Source: Dyella choica (GTDB lineage Bacteria > Pseudomonadota > Gammaproteobacteria > Xanthomonadales > Rhodanobacteraceae). From it: DNA of 64,000 nucleotides. The first letter of the stretch is position 1, and every line of letters starts with the position of its first letter. The notes under the pieces were generated by a model. That model ran no database searches and was not told the DNA's origin. It worked only from the letters and a program-made list of their open reading frames with translations. This document shows, in pieces, positions 7,276-15,244 of the stretch. The position numbers and the translations under genes are program-made. The stretch lies in assembly GCF_003977665.1 (NCBI RefSeq), contig NZ_RYYV01000006.1:186001-250000 (forward strand), given 5' to 3'.

Positions 7276-8574
7276 GTGGGTTTCGTGTCGTCTTTGTCGC
7301 GTATCCGCCATCCCATGGCGATCAATCTGCTGGCCGGTGGCGCCGCCTTCATGGCCTATGCATCCATGTATGCCTTCCGCAAGCCGTTCACGGCGGCTTC
7401 GTTCGACGGCATGTACCTGGCCGGCGTCGACTACAAGGTCTGGCTGGTGATCGCGCAGGTGCTGGGCTACATGCTGAGCAAGGTGCGTGGCATTACCTGG
7501 ATCGCGGAAATACAGCGCCAGCGCCGCGCACGCACCATGACGGGACTGATCGGCTTTTCGTGGCTCGCCCTGCTCGGCTTTGCTCTGGTTCCGGCCCCCT
7601 GGAACATCGCGTTCCTTTTTCTCAACGGTTTGCCGCTGGGCATGGTGTGGGGTGTGCTGTTCGGTTATCTGGAAGGGCGCCGCGGTACCGAGTTGATGGG
7701 GGCGTGCATGTGCGCCAGCTTCATCGTGGGATCGGGCGTGGTGAAATCGGTCGGCATGTGGCTGATGGTCAACGGCCACGTCAGCGAATTCTGGATGCCG
7801 TTCGCCACCGGGCTGCTGTTCGTGCCGCCGCTGTGCCTGGCTACGTGGATCCTGGAGCACCTGCCGGCCCCCAACGCCGCCGATATTGCGGCACGCAGCG
7901 TGCGCATGCCGATGGACGCCAGCAGCCGTCGCGCCTTTATTGCGCGCTTCCTGCCGGGTATCGTGATGATCGTGGTGCCTTACGTTGCGCTAACTGTGAT
8001 GCGCGATTTCCGCGACAACTTTGCGGCGGAGATCTGGAGCGATCTTGGCCATGGCGGCGACATCTCCGTCTTCACCGAGACCGAAGTGCCGATCGCCATT
8101 GCCGTGCTGATCATTACCGGCTTCACGATGTTCGTGCGCGACAACCTCAAGGCGTTGATGATCAATCACGTGCTGATCTTCGGCGGCTTCGCCATTGCGG
8201 TGCTCAGTACCTGGCTGCACCGGCATGTCATGATCGATCCGCTGGCCTGGATCGGCTTCACCGGATTCGGTCTCTACCTCGCCTACGTGCCATACAGCGT
8301 CACCTTTTTCGAGCGCATGCTGGCGACGTTCCGGGTCACCGGCAACGTAGGCTTCATCATGTACATTGCCGACAGCAGCGGCTACACGGGCAGCGTGCTG
8401 GTGATCCTGCTCAAGCAGTTCGGCGCCATGCATCTTTCGTGGGCGTCGTTCTATGGCGATACCGTCATGGCGCTATCGGCTGTCGGCATGCTGATCACCC
8501 TGGCTTCGGCGCTCTATTTCCACGAAAAGGCGCGCCGCGCGAAGGAAATAGTCGCGGTGCCCGCGCCGGCCTGA
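7276..8574 (+). CDS. DUF5690 family polytopic membrane protein (MFS-like)
   Basis: A 432-residue, very hydrophobic protein with roughly 10-12 predicted membrane spans, beginning AINLLAGGAAFMAYASMYAF near residue 15. The opening FMAYASMYAFRKPFTAASFD and the central GMVWGVLFGYLEGRRGTELM are the features I associate with DUF5690, an MFS-like family of unknown function. It reads towards the phn region but lies on the far side of phnN, and no phosphonate ABC transporter (phnCDE) is present, so it is a candidate phosphonate or phosphate-ester permease. That role is inference from position only. The start used is a GTG with a weak RBS; a second GTG at 7285 is possible. Confidence 0.7.
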   Translation: MGFVSSLSRIRHPMAINLLAGGAAFMAYASMYAFRKPFTAASFDGMYLAGVDYKVWLVIAQVLGYMLSKVRGITWIAEIQRQRRARTMTGLIGFSWLALLGFALVPAPWNIAFLFLNGLPLGMVWGVLFGYLEGRRGTELMGACMCASFIVGSGVVKSVGMWLMVNGHVSEFWMPFATGLLFVPPLCLATWILEHLPAPNAADIAARSVRMPMDASSRRAFIARFLPGIVMIVVPYVALTVMRDFRDNFAAEIWSDLGHGGDISVFTETEVPIAIAVLIITGFTMFVRDNLKALMINHVLIFGGFAIAVLSTWLHRHVMIDPLAWIGFTGFGLYLAYVPYSVTFFERMLATFRVTGNVGFIMYIADSSGYTGSVLVILLKQFGAMHLSWASFYGDTVMALSAVGMLITLASALYFHEKARRAKEIVAVPAPA

Positions 8575-8585
8575 TACCTGGCCGC

Positions 8586-8657
8586 GTAGGCTGGGATGGC
8601 AATCCCAGCATCGCGAAGTTGCATGCATGGCGAGCTGGGATTGCCATCCCAGCCTAC
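8586..8657. repeat. GTAG-type REP doublet
   Basis: A full doublet with GTAGGCTGGGATGGCAATCC on the left and its inverted partner ending CCATCCCAGCCTAC on the right, around a GCATGCATGGC-containing spacer. It begins 11 bases after the stop of the DUF5690 gene, between that gene and the convergent phnN. Confidence 0.93.
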
Positions 8658-8685
8658 GTGGCCAGGCACACATACAGTGCGGTGA

Positions 8686-8712
8686 CGGGCACGTAGAATA
8701 GATCAGAGCGCC
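8686..8712. repeat. Degraded copy of the second palindrome family
   Basis: CGGGCACGTAGAATAGATCA and the following GAGCGCC match the loop end and right arm of the perfect palindrome at 787-852, with a few gaps and changes. Only one arm remains. It overlaps the stop codon of phnN, just as the intact copy touches the stop of trmL. Confidence 0.65.
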
Positions 8713-9248
8713 GAGCGGATCGCCGACAGCAGGCTTGCACCGGCATCCGCAATGCTGCCGTCGTTGTGGATCACCACGCTGCCGGCGGGAATCGGGTAGG
8801 CGTCCACCCGGGCAAGCCGTGCGGCGATCTCCTGTTCCGATTCGCGTCCACGAGCCGCCAGACGGCTGGCGATCGCCTGCTGACTGGCGGTAATCAGCAC
8901 CGGCCGCAAGGCCGGAAACCGCGAGCAGGCCTTGGTCAGGGCACCACGCGATCCATTCACCAGCACATCGGTGCCGTGCGCGAGCCAAAGCGCGACTTCG
9001 TTGCCAATGCCATAGTGCAGCCCATGCGCCTGCCAGGTGAGGGCGAACAATCCGCGCTGCTCGCGCAACTGGAATTCCGCCTCGCTCAGCGCCACATGGT
9101 TTTCGCCACCTGCGTGCGCGGGACGGGTGATGTAACGATGCGCGCACACCACGCCCTGCGCGATGCCATGTTCGCGTATCCACGCCAGCACGCTGTCCTT
9201 GCCTGCGCCGGAAGGGCCCATCACGTAATACAGATGGCCCGCGCTCAT
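8703..9248 (-). CDS. phnN: PhnN, ribose 1,5-bisphosphate phosphokinase
   Basis: A 181-residue guanylate-kinase-like enzyme that phosphorylates ribose 1,5-bisphosphate to PRPP, the last step of the C-P lyase pathway. The Walker A loop GPSGAGKDS is at residues 11-19. It also shows HRYITRPAHAGGENHVALSE, typical of the family, and ending VVIHNDGSIADAG. The length matches E. coli PhnN (185). The ATG overlaps the stop of the DUF1045 gene by four bases, so it is the last gene of a phnF-DUF1045-phnN operon divergent from phnGHIJKLM. A longer upstream frame is a shadow of the DUF1045 gene. Confidence 0.93.
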   Translation of the reverse strand: MSAGHLYYVMGPSGAGKDSVLAWIREHGIAQGVVCAHRYITRPAHAGGENHVALSEAEFQLREQRGLFALTWQAHGLHYGIGNEVALWLAHGTDVLVNGSRGALTKACSRFPALRPVLITASQQAIASRLAARGRESEQEIAARLARVDAYPIPAGSVVIHNDGSIADAGASLLSAIRSAL

Positions 9249-9901
9249 GCGTCGATGCCTGCGTCCAGCGCAAATCGCTCGAACGGTTCGAACGGCTGCC
9301 CCGGTTCGGTCTCGCGGCAAATCGTCAATGCATCGATGCAGGTCGGCGGGAGGTTCGCCACCCTTGGCGACAACCATGCCCGCAAGGCGCGTTCTTCCTC
9401 CTCGCTGGCCCGCGCGGACAAGGTCATGTGGAACCGATAGCGGTCCAACACGTAGGGGTAGCCAAACTGCTGATACAAGGCCAGTTCGGTTGCATCGAGC
9501 TTCGCGGCTCTACGCTGCCATGCTGCTTCGGTCGTCGGCGCGCGCAGTGAGTTCAGGCGGCGCGCGCACTGCTCGGCCAACTGGTTGATATCCGCCTTGT
9601 TACCCGACGGCCGCAAGGCCAGAAAGCCTGCCAGCTGCTGCAGGTGCAATGAAAGTTCGAAAGCCTGATTACGTTGGGCGATCTCGGCCACATGTCGGCG
9701 TAGCTCGTCGTAGCTGCCCTGCTCGTTCAGCGCAAACGGTGCGCACAGCGTTGCATGCCAGCCATAGCGGCGCACGTTGCCCATCAATTCATGCAATCGT
9801 TCCGCCGCCAACCCTGAAATCTCTCGCGTAGAGAGCCATTCCCGCCCGAAGGCATCCAGTTCGCTGCCCGCAACCGGGCAGAAATACACGGCATAGCGCA
9901 T
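9245..9901 (-). CDS. DUF1045 phosphonate-operon protein, 2H-phosphoesterase-like
   Basis: A 218-residue member of the DUF1045 family (phosphonate-operon protein). Two H-x-T motifs are visible, H49-A-T51 (YGWHATLCAPF) and H158-M-T160 (RFHMTLSA). This is the signature of the 2H phosphoesterase superfamily, which opens or closes cyclic nucleotide phosphates. The start is the ATG at 9901, which shares one base with the phnF stop (TGATG). It is coupled to phnN by an ATGA overlap. C-P lyase yields a ribosyl 1,2-cyclic phosphate that PhnP normally hydrolyses, and no phnP is in this locus, so this protein is a plausible substitute. That function is my inference. Confidence 0.85.
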   Translation of the reverse strand: MRYAVYFCPVAGSELDAFGREWLSTREISGLAAERLHELMGNVRRYGWHATLCAPFALNEQGSYDELRRHVAEIAQRNQAFELSLHLQQLAGFLALRPSGNKADINQLAEQCARRLNSLRAPTTEAAWQRRAAKLDATELALYQQFGYPYVLDRYRFHMTLSARASEEEERALRAWLSPRVANLPPTCIDALTICRETEPGQPFEPFERFALDAGIDA

Positions 9902-10632
9902 CAATGGTCCGCCATCAGTACCAATTGCACCCAGTCGCCCGAAAACCGCGTAATGCCGTACTGCACGGGCACTCCGCGCGTGTCGGCATTGATCGATTCC
10001 ACGTAGAGCAGGGGGCGGCTTGTCGGTTGCTGCATCAGGCGCGCCGTGATGGCGTCCGGAAGCCGGGCGGAGACGCGGGTGTGCTTGCGCTCGTAGTCGG
10101 CGACGCCGAACTCGGCCAGCGTACGGGTGACCGACAGTAGGCGGCGGTACAGCGCGGGCAGGTCGGCAAAGCGTGCTGCCGGAAAATACGACGTGCTGTA
10201 GTCGATGATGTGGCCATCGGCGCGGTCCAGCGTCTCGATCCGGTAGACGTATTCGTTGCGATCCAGGCCCAGCGCCCGCGCTACCTGGGGCGGCGGAAGC
10301 TCATGCGCGTCTTCCAGCACCCGGATATCGGCGTCGACGTTCAGGTTGCGCATGTTCTGCGTAAAACGCGTGCGGCGGCTGATCACGTAATCCAGCGTCT
10401 GCTCTTGCACGAAGGTGCCACGGCCCTGTTCGGTGCGCACCAGGTTGCGCTGCTCCAGGGCCGCGATGGCGCGGCGCACGGTGTGGCGGTTGACATTGAA
10501 GCGCATGGCCAGCTCCTGCGCCGAGGGCAATTGCTCCCCCTGGCGCAGCTGGCCCTTGAGTATGTCGGAAGCCAGGATGCCGCTGATCTGGCTCCACAGC
10601 GCCACCCCACGTCCGCGTTCGATTTCGCTCAT
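9901..10632 (-). CDS. phnF: PhnF, GntR/HutC-type regulator of phosphonate genes
   Basis: A 243-residue regulator. The winged HTH (about 10-78) contains WSQISGILASDILKGQLRQG, LPSAQELAMRFNVNRHTVRR and RTEQGRGTFV, a standard GntR N-terminus. The UTRA effector domain covers about 95-240 (YVYRIETLDRADGHIIDYST, PLLYVESINADTRGVPVQYG). The length equals that of E. coli PhnF (241). It heads the divergent operon with DUF1045 and phnN. The 134-bp gap to phnG holds a TCTAG-N4-CTAGA palindrome and a Pho-box-like pair. It probably represses both divergent units until phosphonate or a related ligand is bound. Confidence 0.9.
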   Translation of the reverse strand: MSEIERGRGVALWSQISGILASDILKGQLRQGEQLPSAQELAMRFNVNRHTVRRAIAALEQRNLVRTEQGRGTFVQEQTLDYVISRRTRFTQNMRNLNVDADIRVLEDAHELPPPQVARALGLDRNEYVYRIETLDRADGHIIDYSTSYFPAARFADLPALYRRLLSVTRTLAEFGVADYERKHTRVSARLPDAITARLMQQPTSRPLLYVESINADTRGVPVQYGITRFSGDWVQLVLMADH

Positions 10633-10646
10633 ACCACGTCCTCAAC

Positions 10647-10664
10647 CTGTCTAATCACCGTCAT
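10647..10664. promoter_or_regulatory. Candidate Pho box (PhoB site)
   Basis: CTGTCTA-ATCA-CCGTCAT: two 7-bp direct repeats separated by 4 bases, matching CTGTCAT at 5 of 7 and 6 of 7 positions. This is the spacing of the PhoB consensus. It lies 15 bases upstream of the phnF start and about 100 bases upstream of phnG. PhoB control of phn genes is well known in enterobacteria. An alternative reading is that CCTGTCTA, which recurs at 10723, is part of a PhnF operator. Confidence 0.4.
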
Positions 10665-10726
10665 GGCAGCGGCACGCTGACCTGCTGGAATGATCACCTG
10701 AAGGCGCCTTGTCGCGCCCCAGCCTG

Positions 10727-10740
10727 TCTAGATAACTAGA
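10727..10740. promoter_or_regulatory. Candidate PhnF operator upstream of phnG
   Basis: TCTAG-ATAA-CTAGA, a perfect 5-bp inverted repeat with an AT spacer, 26 bases before the phnG ATG in the phnF-phnG divergent gap. Palindromes of this size are usual for GntR/HutC regulators. Assignment to PhnF rests on position. Confidence 0.45.
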
Positions 10741-10766
10741 TATTTGTGACAAGCCTAGGAACACCC

Positions 10767-11213
10767 ATGGACACCTCCCCCCACTTGGCGCGTGCGCAAT
10801 GGATGTCGCTGCTGGCGCAGGCCGATCCGGCCGAGCTCGCCGCGGCGATGGACGCGTTTGCGCCGCCCGCCGATACGGCCTGGCTGCGCCCGGCCCAGAC
10901 TGGCCTGTACATGTTGCGCGGCCGGATCGGCGGCACCGGTCCGCAGTTCAATTTCGGCGAGATTACCGTGACCCGCTGCAGTGTCCAGGTAGGCGAGCGC
11001 ATCGGCCATGCCTGGGTGCGCGGCAGCCAGGCACGCCATGCCGAGCTGGCCGCCTTTGCCGATGCGCTGATGCAGGACCCCGAGCAGGCTGCGCACCTGC
11101 GCCGGCAGGTGATTGAACCGCTGCGCAGTGCCCTGGAAGAGCGCCGGGAAGCGGCGAGCCGCAAGGCTGCCGCCAGCAAGGTGGAATTCTTTACCGTGGT
11201 GAGGGGCGAATGA
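10767..11213 (+). CDS. phnG: PhnG, C-P lyase complex subunit
   Basis: A 148-residue subunit of the carbon-phosphorus lyase core complex (PhnGHIJ). With PhnI it supports transfer of the phosphonate onto ribose of ATP, releasing adenine. Family segments include ARAQWMSLLAQADPAEL, FNFGEITVTRCSVQV and GHAWVRGSQARHAELAAFAD. I chose the ATG at 10767 because AGGA lies six bases before it; a GTG at 10746 would add seven residues and overlaps the operator region. The gene opens a tightly packed operon, and its stop overlaps the phnH start (ATGA). The length matches the E. coli protein (150). Confidence 0.95.
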   Translation: MDTSPHLARAQWMSLLAQADPAELAAAMDAFAPPADTAWLRPAQTGLYMLRGRIGGTGPQFNFGEITVTRCSVQVGERIGHAWVRGSQARHAELAAFADALMQDPEQAAHLRRQVIEPLRSALEERREAASRKAAASKVEFFTVVRGE

Positions 11214-11788
11214 TGCTGGCCGCCTTTGCCGAACCCGTATTCGACAGCCAGCGCACGTTCCGCGAACTGCTGCAGGCGATGGCCCGACCGGCGGTGCCGC
11301 GCCGCCTGCCCGTCTTGCCGCCCGCGCCTGCGCCGGTCCGGCCGGAAGCGATGGCCATACTGCTGACCCTTTGCGATGCCGCGACTTCGGTCTGGCTGCA
11401 GCACCCGGCAGCGGAAGTAGCCGGACATCTGCGCTTCCATGCCGGTTTGCGTCTGGCCGAGCAGACGCAGCAGGCGGATTTCGCCTTGATCGATGCCCCC
11501 GCTTCGATGCCCGCGCTGGACAGCTTCGCGTGCGGCGATTTGCGCTATCCGGATCGCTCCGCCAGCCTGATCATGCAGGTTGAGGGCTTTCGCACCGATC
11601 GCGGCCGGCGCTTTGCCGGCCCCGGCATTCGCGATACCGAGATGCTTGCTATCGAGGGGCTGCCGGATGAGTTCTGGCACCGGCGCGCGGAGCTTTCCGC
11701 GCAGCTGCCGCTGGGTGTGGACCTGTATTTCGTCGCCGCGCAACACGTCGTTGCCATGCCGCGCACGACTCGCTTGCTGGAGGATTGA
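11210..11788 (+). CDS. phnH: PhnH, C-P lyase complex subunit
   Basis: A 192-residue subunit of the C-P lyase core complex. Family features are the N-terminal EPVFDSQRTFRELLQAMARP (the usual xxFRxxLxAMxRPG-like opening), CDAATSVWL in the middle, and FAGPGIRDTEMLAIEGLPDE near the end. Length is that of E. coli PhnH (194). Its start overlaps the phnG stop and its stop is followed directly by the phnI ATG, with GGAGGA as RBS. It has no known enzymatic activity on its own and serves as a structural part of PhnGHIJ. Confidence 0.94.
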   Translation: MMLAAFAEPVFDSQRTFRELLQAMARPAVPRRLPVLPPAPAPVRPEAMAILLTLCDAATSVWLQHPAAEVAGHLRFHAGLRLAEQTQQADFALIDAPASMPALDSFACGDLRYPDRSASLIMQVEGFRTDRGRRFAGPGIRDTEMLAIEGLPDEFWHRRAELSAQLPLGVDLYFVAAQHVVAMPRTTRLLED

Positions 11789-12892
11789 ATGTACGTAGCC
11801 GTCAAGGGCGGCGAGCAGGCCATCGCTCGTTCGCTGGAGTTGCTGGCCGAAGCGCGCCGTGGTGACAAGGCTGTGCCGGAGCTGGAGTTGGCGCAGATTC
11901 GCGAACAGCTTCGCCTCGGGGTTGCGCGCGTGATGCAGGAAGGCTCGCTGTATGACGAAGAGCTGGCCGCCCTGGCCATCCGCCAGGCGGCGGGCGACAT
12001 GCTCGAAGCGATCTTCCTGCTGCGTGCGTACCGCACCACCTTGCCACGTTTCGGCTACACGCGGCCGCTGGATACCGCAGCCATGCGCGTGCGGCGCCGG
12101 GTCTCGGGCACCTTCAAGGATATTCCTGGTGGTCAGGTGCTGGGTCCCACGTATGACTACACGCAACGCCTGCTCGAATTCGACACCGCGCCGATCCCCA
12201 CGACGCAACCCGCCGACACTGCACTGCCGGCCAGCATGCCGCGAGTGCTGGATCTGCTCGATGCCGAAGCGCTGATCGAGCGCATCGATCCGGGCAGCGA
12301 TCCGGAACCGGTCGATCTGACCCGCGAACCGCTGATGTTTCCCGCCAACCGCGCCACGCGCCTGCAGAATCTCGCGCGGGGCGATGAAGGCTTCCTGCTC
12401 GGCATGGCCTATTCCACGCAACGCGGCTATGCGGAAAACCATCCCTTCGCCGGCGAAATCCGCATGGGCGAGGTGGATGTCGTGATCTGTCCGGACGAGC
12501 TGGGCTTCCCGATCGAAATCGGCTCGATCACGCTGACCGAGTGTCAGATGATCAACCAGTTCCACGGCGGCAACGGCACGCCGCCGCAGTTCACGCGAGG
12601 CTACGGCTTGAGCATGGGGGAGGGGGAGCGCAAGGCCATGTCGATGGCCTTGGTCGACCGCGCCTTGCGCTGCGATGAACTGGCCGAAGCGAACCAGGCG
12701 CCGGCGCAAAGCCAGGAATTCGTGCTGTCGCATTCGGACAGCGTGGAGGCATCCGGTTTCGTGCAGCACCTGAAACTGCCGCACTACGTGGATTTCCAGG
12801 CGGAACTTTCGCTGTTGCGTACGCTGGCCGTGCAGCACACCGCGGATGCCGACGAGCAGCCGTTGAGCGTAACCACAGGAGCGCAGGCATGA
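11789..12892 (+). CDS. phnI: PhnI, phosphonate ribosyltransferase subunit of C-P lyase
   Basis: A 367-residue protein (E. coli PhnI 354). It is the catalytic subunit for displacing adenine from MgATP to give alpha-D-ribose 1-methylphosphonate 5-triphosphate, together with PhnG, PhnH and PhnL. The family start MYVAVKGGEQAIARSLELLA is visible, as are LRAYRTTLPRFGYTRPLDT, FKDIPGGQVLGPTYDYTQRL and GDEGFLLGMAYSTQRGYAEN. A third block is HPFAGEIRMGEVDV, followed by ITLTECQMINQFHG. It is coupled to phnJ by an ATGA overlap. Confidence 0.96.
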   Translation: MYVAVKGGEQAIARSLELLAEARRGDKAVPELELAQIREQLRLGVARVMQEGSLYDEELAALAIRQAAGDMLEAIFLLRAYRTTLPRFGYTRPLDTAAMRVRRRVSGTFKDIPGGQVLGPTYDYTQRLLEFDTAPIPTTQPADTALPASMPRVLDLLDAEALIERIDPGSDPEPVDLTREPLMFPANRATRLQNLARGDEGFLLGMAYSTQRGYAENHPFAGEIRMGEVDVVICPDELGFPIEIGSITLTECQMINQFHGGNGTPPQFTRGYGLSMGEGERKAMSMALVDRALRCDELAEANQAPAQSQEFVLSHSDSVEASGFVQHLKLPHYVDFQAELSLLRTLAVQHTADADEQPLSVTTGAQA

Positions 12893-13728
12893 CTCCGCGC
12901 TACAACTTCGCCTTCCTCGATGAAGACACCAAGCGCATGCTGCGCCGAGCCCTGCTCAAGGCCGTGGCGATTCCCGGCTACCAGGTGCCGTTCGGCAGTC
13001 GCGAAATGCCGTTGCCCTACGGCTGGGGTACAGGGGGCATCCAGGTCACCGCCGCCTTGCTCGGACCTGACGACGTCCTGAAGGTGATCGACCAAGGGGC
13101 GGACGACACCACCAATGCGGTGAATATCCGCCGCTTCTTTTCACGGGTTGCCGGCATTGCAACCACGGAACGCACCGCCGACGCCACGCTGATCCAGACC
13201 CGTCACCGCATTCCTGAAACATCGCTCAGGGAAGATCAGATCCTGGTTTTCCAGGTGCCTGAACCCGAGCCGCTGCGCACCCTGGAACCCCGCGAAGCGG
13301 AGACGCGCACGTTACACGCCCTGGCCGATTACGGATTGATGCATGTGAAGCTGTACGAAGACATCGCCCAGTACGGGCGCATCGCCACCAGTTATGACTA
13401 CCCGGTACTGGTCGATGGCCGTTTCCTCACCTCGCCCTCGCCGATCCCCAAGTTCGACAACCCCAAGCTCGATCGCTCGCCGGCCTTGATGCTGTTCGGT
13501 GCCGGACGCGAGAAACGTCTCTACGCCATCCCGCCCTATACGCGCGTCGAAAGCCTGGCCTTCGACGATCATCCGTTCGAGCTTCAGAGCTGGGAGCACC
13601 ATTGCGCGCTGTGCGGCTCGAACGACAGCTACCTGGACGAAGTGGTGGTGGACGATAGCGGTACGCGCATGTTCGTATGCTCCGACACCGACTACTGCAG
13701 CGGTCACCGCCCGGAGGCACGAGCATGA
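12889..13728 (+). CDS. phnJ: PhnJ, radical SAM C-P lyase (catalytic)
   Basis: A 279-residue enzyme that homolytically cleaves the carbon-phosphorus bond of ribose 1-methylphosphonate 5-phosphate, giving the ribosyl 1,2-cyclic phosphate and the alkane. The C-terminal cysteines are C239 and C242 (HHCALCGS), C264 (FVCSD) and C270 (YCSGH). They correspond to the three cluster ligands and the catalytic thiyl cysteine of E. coli PhnJ. The glycine that forms the glycyl radical lies in AIPGYQVPFGSREMPLPYG (G30). All key residues are present, so the enzyme should be active. Coupled on both sides by ATGA overlaps. Confidence 0.97.
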   Translation: MTPRYNFAFLDEDTKRMLRRALLKAVAIPGYQVPFGSREMPLPYGWGTGGIQVTAALLGPDDVLKVIDQGADDTTNAVNIRRFFSRVAGIATTERTADATLIQTRHRIPETSLREDQILVFQVPEPEPLRTLEPREAETRTLHALADYGLMHVKLYEDIAQYGRIATSYDYPVLVDGRFLTSPSPIPKFDNPKLDRSPALMLFGAGREKRLYAIPPYTRVESLAFDDHPFELQSWEHHCALCGSNDSYLDEVVVDDSGTRMFVCSDTDYCSGHRPEARA

Positions 13729-14495
13729 GTGCGCTGCTGCAAGTCCGCGATCTGAGTCTTCACTACGGACCACGCGTAGGCTGCGAAGACGTGAGTTTCG
13801 ACCTGCATCCGGGTGAGCTGCTGTGCATCGTCGGCGAATCGGGTTCCGGCAAATCGACGCTGCTCAATGCCGTTGCAGCGCAGCTCACCCCCACGGCCGG
13901 CAGCGTGCGTTATCGCCAGCGCGACGGCGAATGGCTCGAACTTGGCGCGCTGAGCGAAGCGGACCGTCGCCGCCTGGCGCGCGAGGAATGGGGCTTCGTC
14001 ACCCAGAACCCCCGCGACGGCCTGCGCCTGAATGTCAGTGCGGGCGCCAACGTCGCCGAACGCTTGATGGCGCTCGGCATGCGCCACTACAGCCAATTGC
14101 GCGCTACCGCGCGCCATTGGCTCGAACGCGTGGAGATCGACCCCACGCGCATCGACGATGCGCCCACCAGTTTTTCCGGCGGCATGCAGCAGCGTTTGCA
14201 GATTGCACGCACGCTCGTGACGCAACCGCGCCTGGTGTTCATGGACGAACCCACCGCCGGCTTGGATGTGTCCGTGCAGGCGCGCATTCTCGATCTGCTG
14301 CGACGGTTGGTGAACGAGCTGGGTCTGGCTGCGGTGATGGTGACGCACGACCTGGCCGTGGCGCGCCTGCTGGCCGCGCGCACGATCGTGATGCAAGGCG
14401 GCCGCGTGGTCGAAACCGGCCTCACCGACCAGATCCTCGACGATCCGCAACATCCGTATACGCAATTGCTCGTTTCCTCGGTACTGACCACATGA
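13725..14495 (+). CDS. phnK: PhnK, ABC-type ATPase associated with C-P lyase
   Basis: A 256-residue ABC ATPase with Walker A GESGSGKST (about 37-45), signature SFSGGMQQR, Walker B RLVFMDEPTAGLD and the H-loop VMVTHDL. It contains the dipeptide-ABC-like ending DDPQHPYTQLLVSSVL that PhnK shares with oligopeptide ATPases. PhnK binds the PhnGHIJ core near the PhnJ active site and, with PhnL, gates the complex; it is not a transporter subunit. The start ATG overlaps the phnJ stop (ATGA), and its stop overlaps the phnL start the same way. Length fits E. coli PhnK (252). Confidence 0.95.
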   Translation: MSALLQVRDLSLHYGPRVGCEDVSFDLHPGELLCIVGESGSGKSTLLNAVAAQLTPTAGSVRYRQRDGEWLELGALSEADRRRLAREEWGFVTQNPRDGLRLNVSAGANVAERLMALGMRHYSQLRATARHWLERVEIDPTRIDDAPTSFSGGMQQRLQIARTLVTQPRLVFMDEPTAGLDVSVQARILDLLRRLVNELGLAAVMVTHDLAVARLLAARTIVMQGGRVVETGLTDQILDDPQHPYTQLLVSSVLTT

Positions 14496-15193
14496 CCGCC
14501 GCCTTGATGCTTGAACTGCGTGATCTCAGCAAGTCGTTCGAATTGCACCAGCAGCAGGGAGCGCGCCTGAATGTGCTGCGCGGGTTCGACTTGCGGCTAC
14601 ATGCGGGCGAATGCGTGGTGCTGTCCGGTCCGTCGGGCGCGGGCAAGAGCACCTTGTTGCGCGTGATCTACGCCAACTATCGACCCAGCCTTGGTGCGGT
14701 GCATGTGCGCCATCAGGATCGCTGGCTCGACCTGGCCAAGGCGACGCCCCACGAGGTCCTGGATGTCCGCCGCCACACCTTGGGCTACGTGAGCCAGTTT
14801 CTGCGCGTGATCCCGCGCGTGCCGGCGCTGGATATCGTGGCCGAGCCGCTGGTGGCGCATGGTGTCGACGTCCAGCAGGCGCGCCGCCGCGCTGCTTACA
14901 TGCTAAGCCGCCTGAACGTGCCCGAACGCCTGTGGCAACTTCCGCCGGGTACGTTTTCCGGCGGCGAACAGCAGCGCGTGAACATTGCGCGCGGCTTGAT
15001 CGTGCCGCGTCCGATCCTGTTGCTGGACGAACCCACGGCATCACTCGATGCCGACAACCGCGCCATCGTCGCCGAATTGCTGGCCGAGGCGTGCAGTGCC
15101 GGCTCCGCCGTGCTCGGCATTTTCCATGACGAGGACATGCGCGATCGCGTTGCCACCCGCCTGTTTCCGATGCAAGCGCTTGAAGCCGCCTGA
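14492..15193 (+). CDS. phnL: PhnL, ABC-type ATPase associated with C-P lyase
   Basis: A 233-residue ABC ATPase: Walker A SGPSGAGKST, signature TFSGGEQQRVNIARG, Walker B PILLLDEPTASLD and the H-loop IFHDEDMRD. The insert RHTLGYVSQFLRVIPRVPAL is the characteristic PhnL Q-loop region. It is needed for phosphonate ribosylation and binds as a heterodimer with PhnK on the core complex. The usual longer open frame in the region mixes two genes; the ATG at 14492 is supported by the ATGA overlap with phnK. A 51-bp gap separates it from phnM. Confidence 0.95.
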   Translation: MTAALMLELRDLSKSFELHQQQGARLNVLRGFDLRLHAGECVVLSGPSGAGKSTLLRVIYANYRPSLGAVHVRHQDRWLDLAKATPHEVLDVRRHTLGYVSQFLRVIPRVPALDIVAEPLVAHGVDVQQARRRAAYMLSRLNVPERLWQLPPGTFSGGEQQRVNIARGLIVPRPILLLDEPTASLDADNRAIVAELLAEACSAGSAVLGIFHDEDMRDRVATRLFPMQALEAA

Positions 15194-15244
15194 TTTGCCG
15201 TTTCAATACCCCGTCTATTGCCACCCGCCCGTGCTGAGAAGACC

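Noticed and set aside
10736-12838. 700-codon open frame antisense to phnG-phnH-phnI
   Set aside because: It crosses three conserved genes on the other strand and shows only low-complexity His/Arg/Gln-rich sequence.
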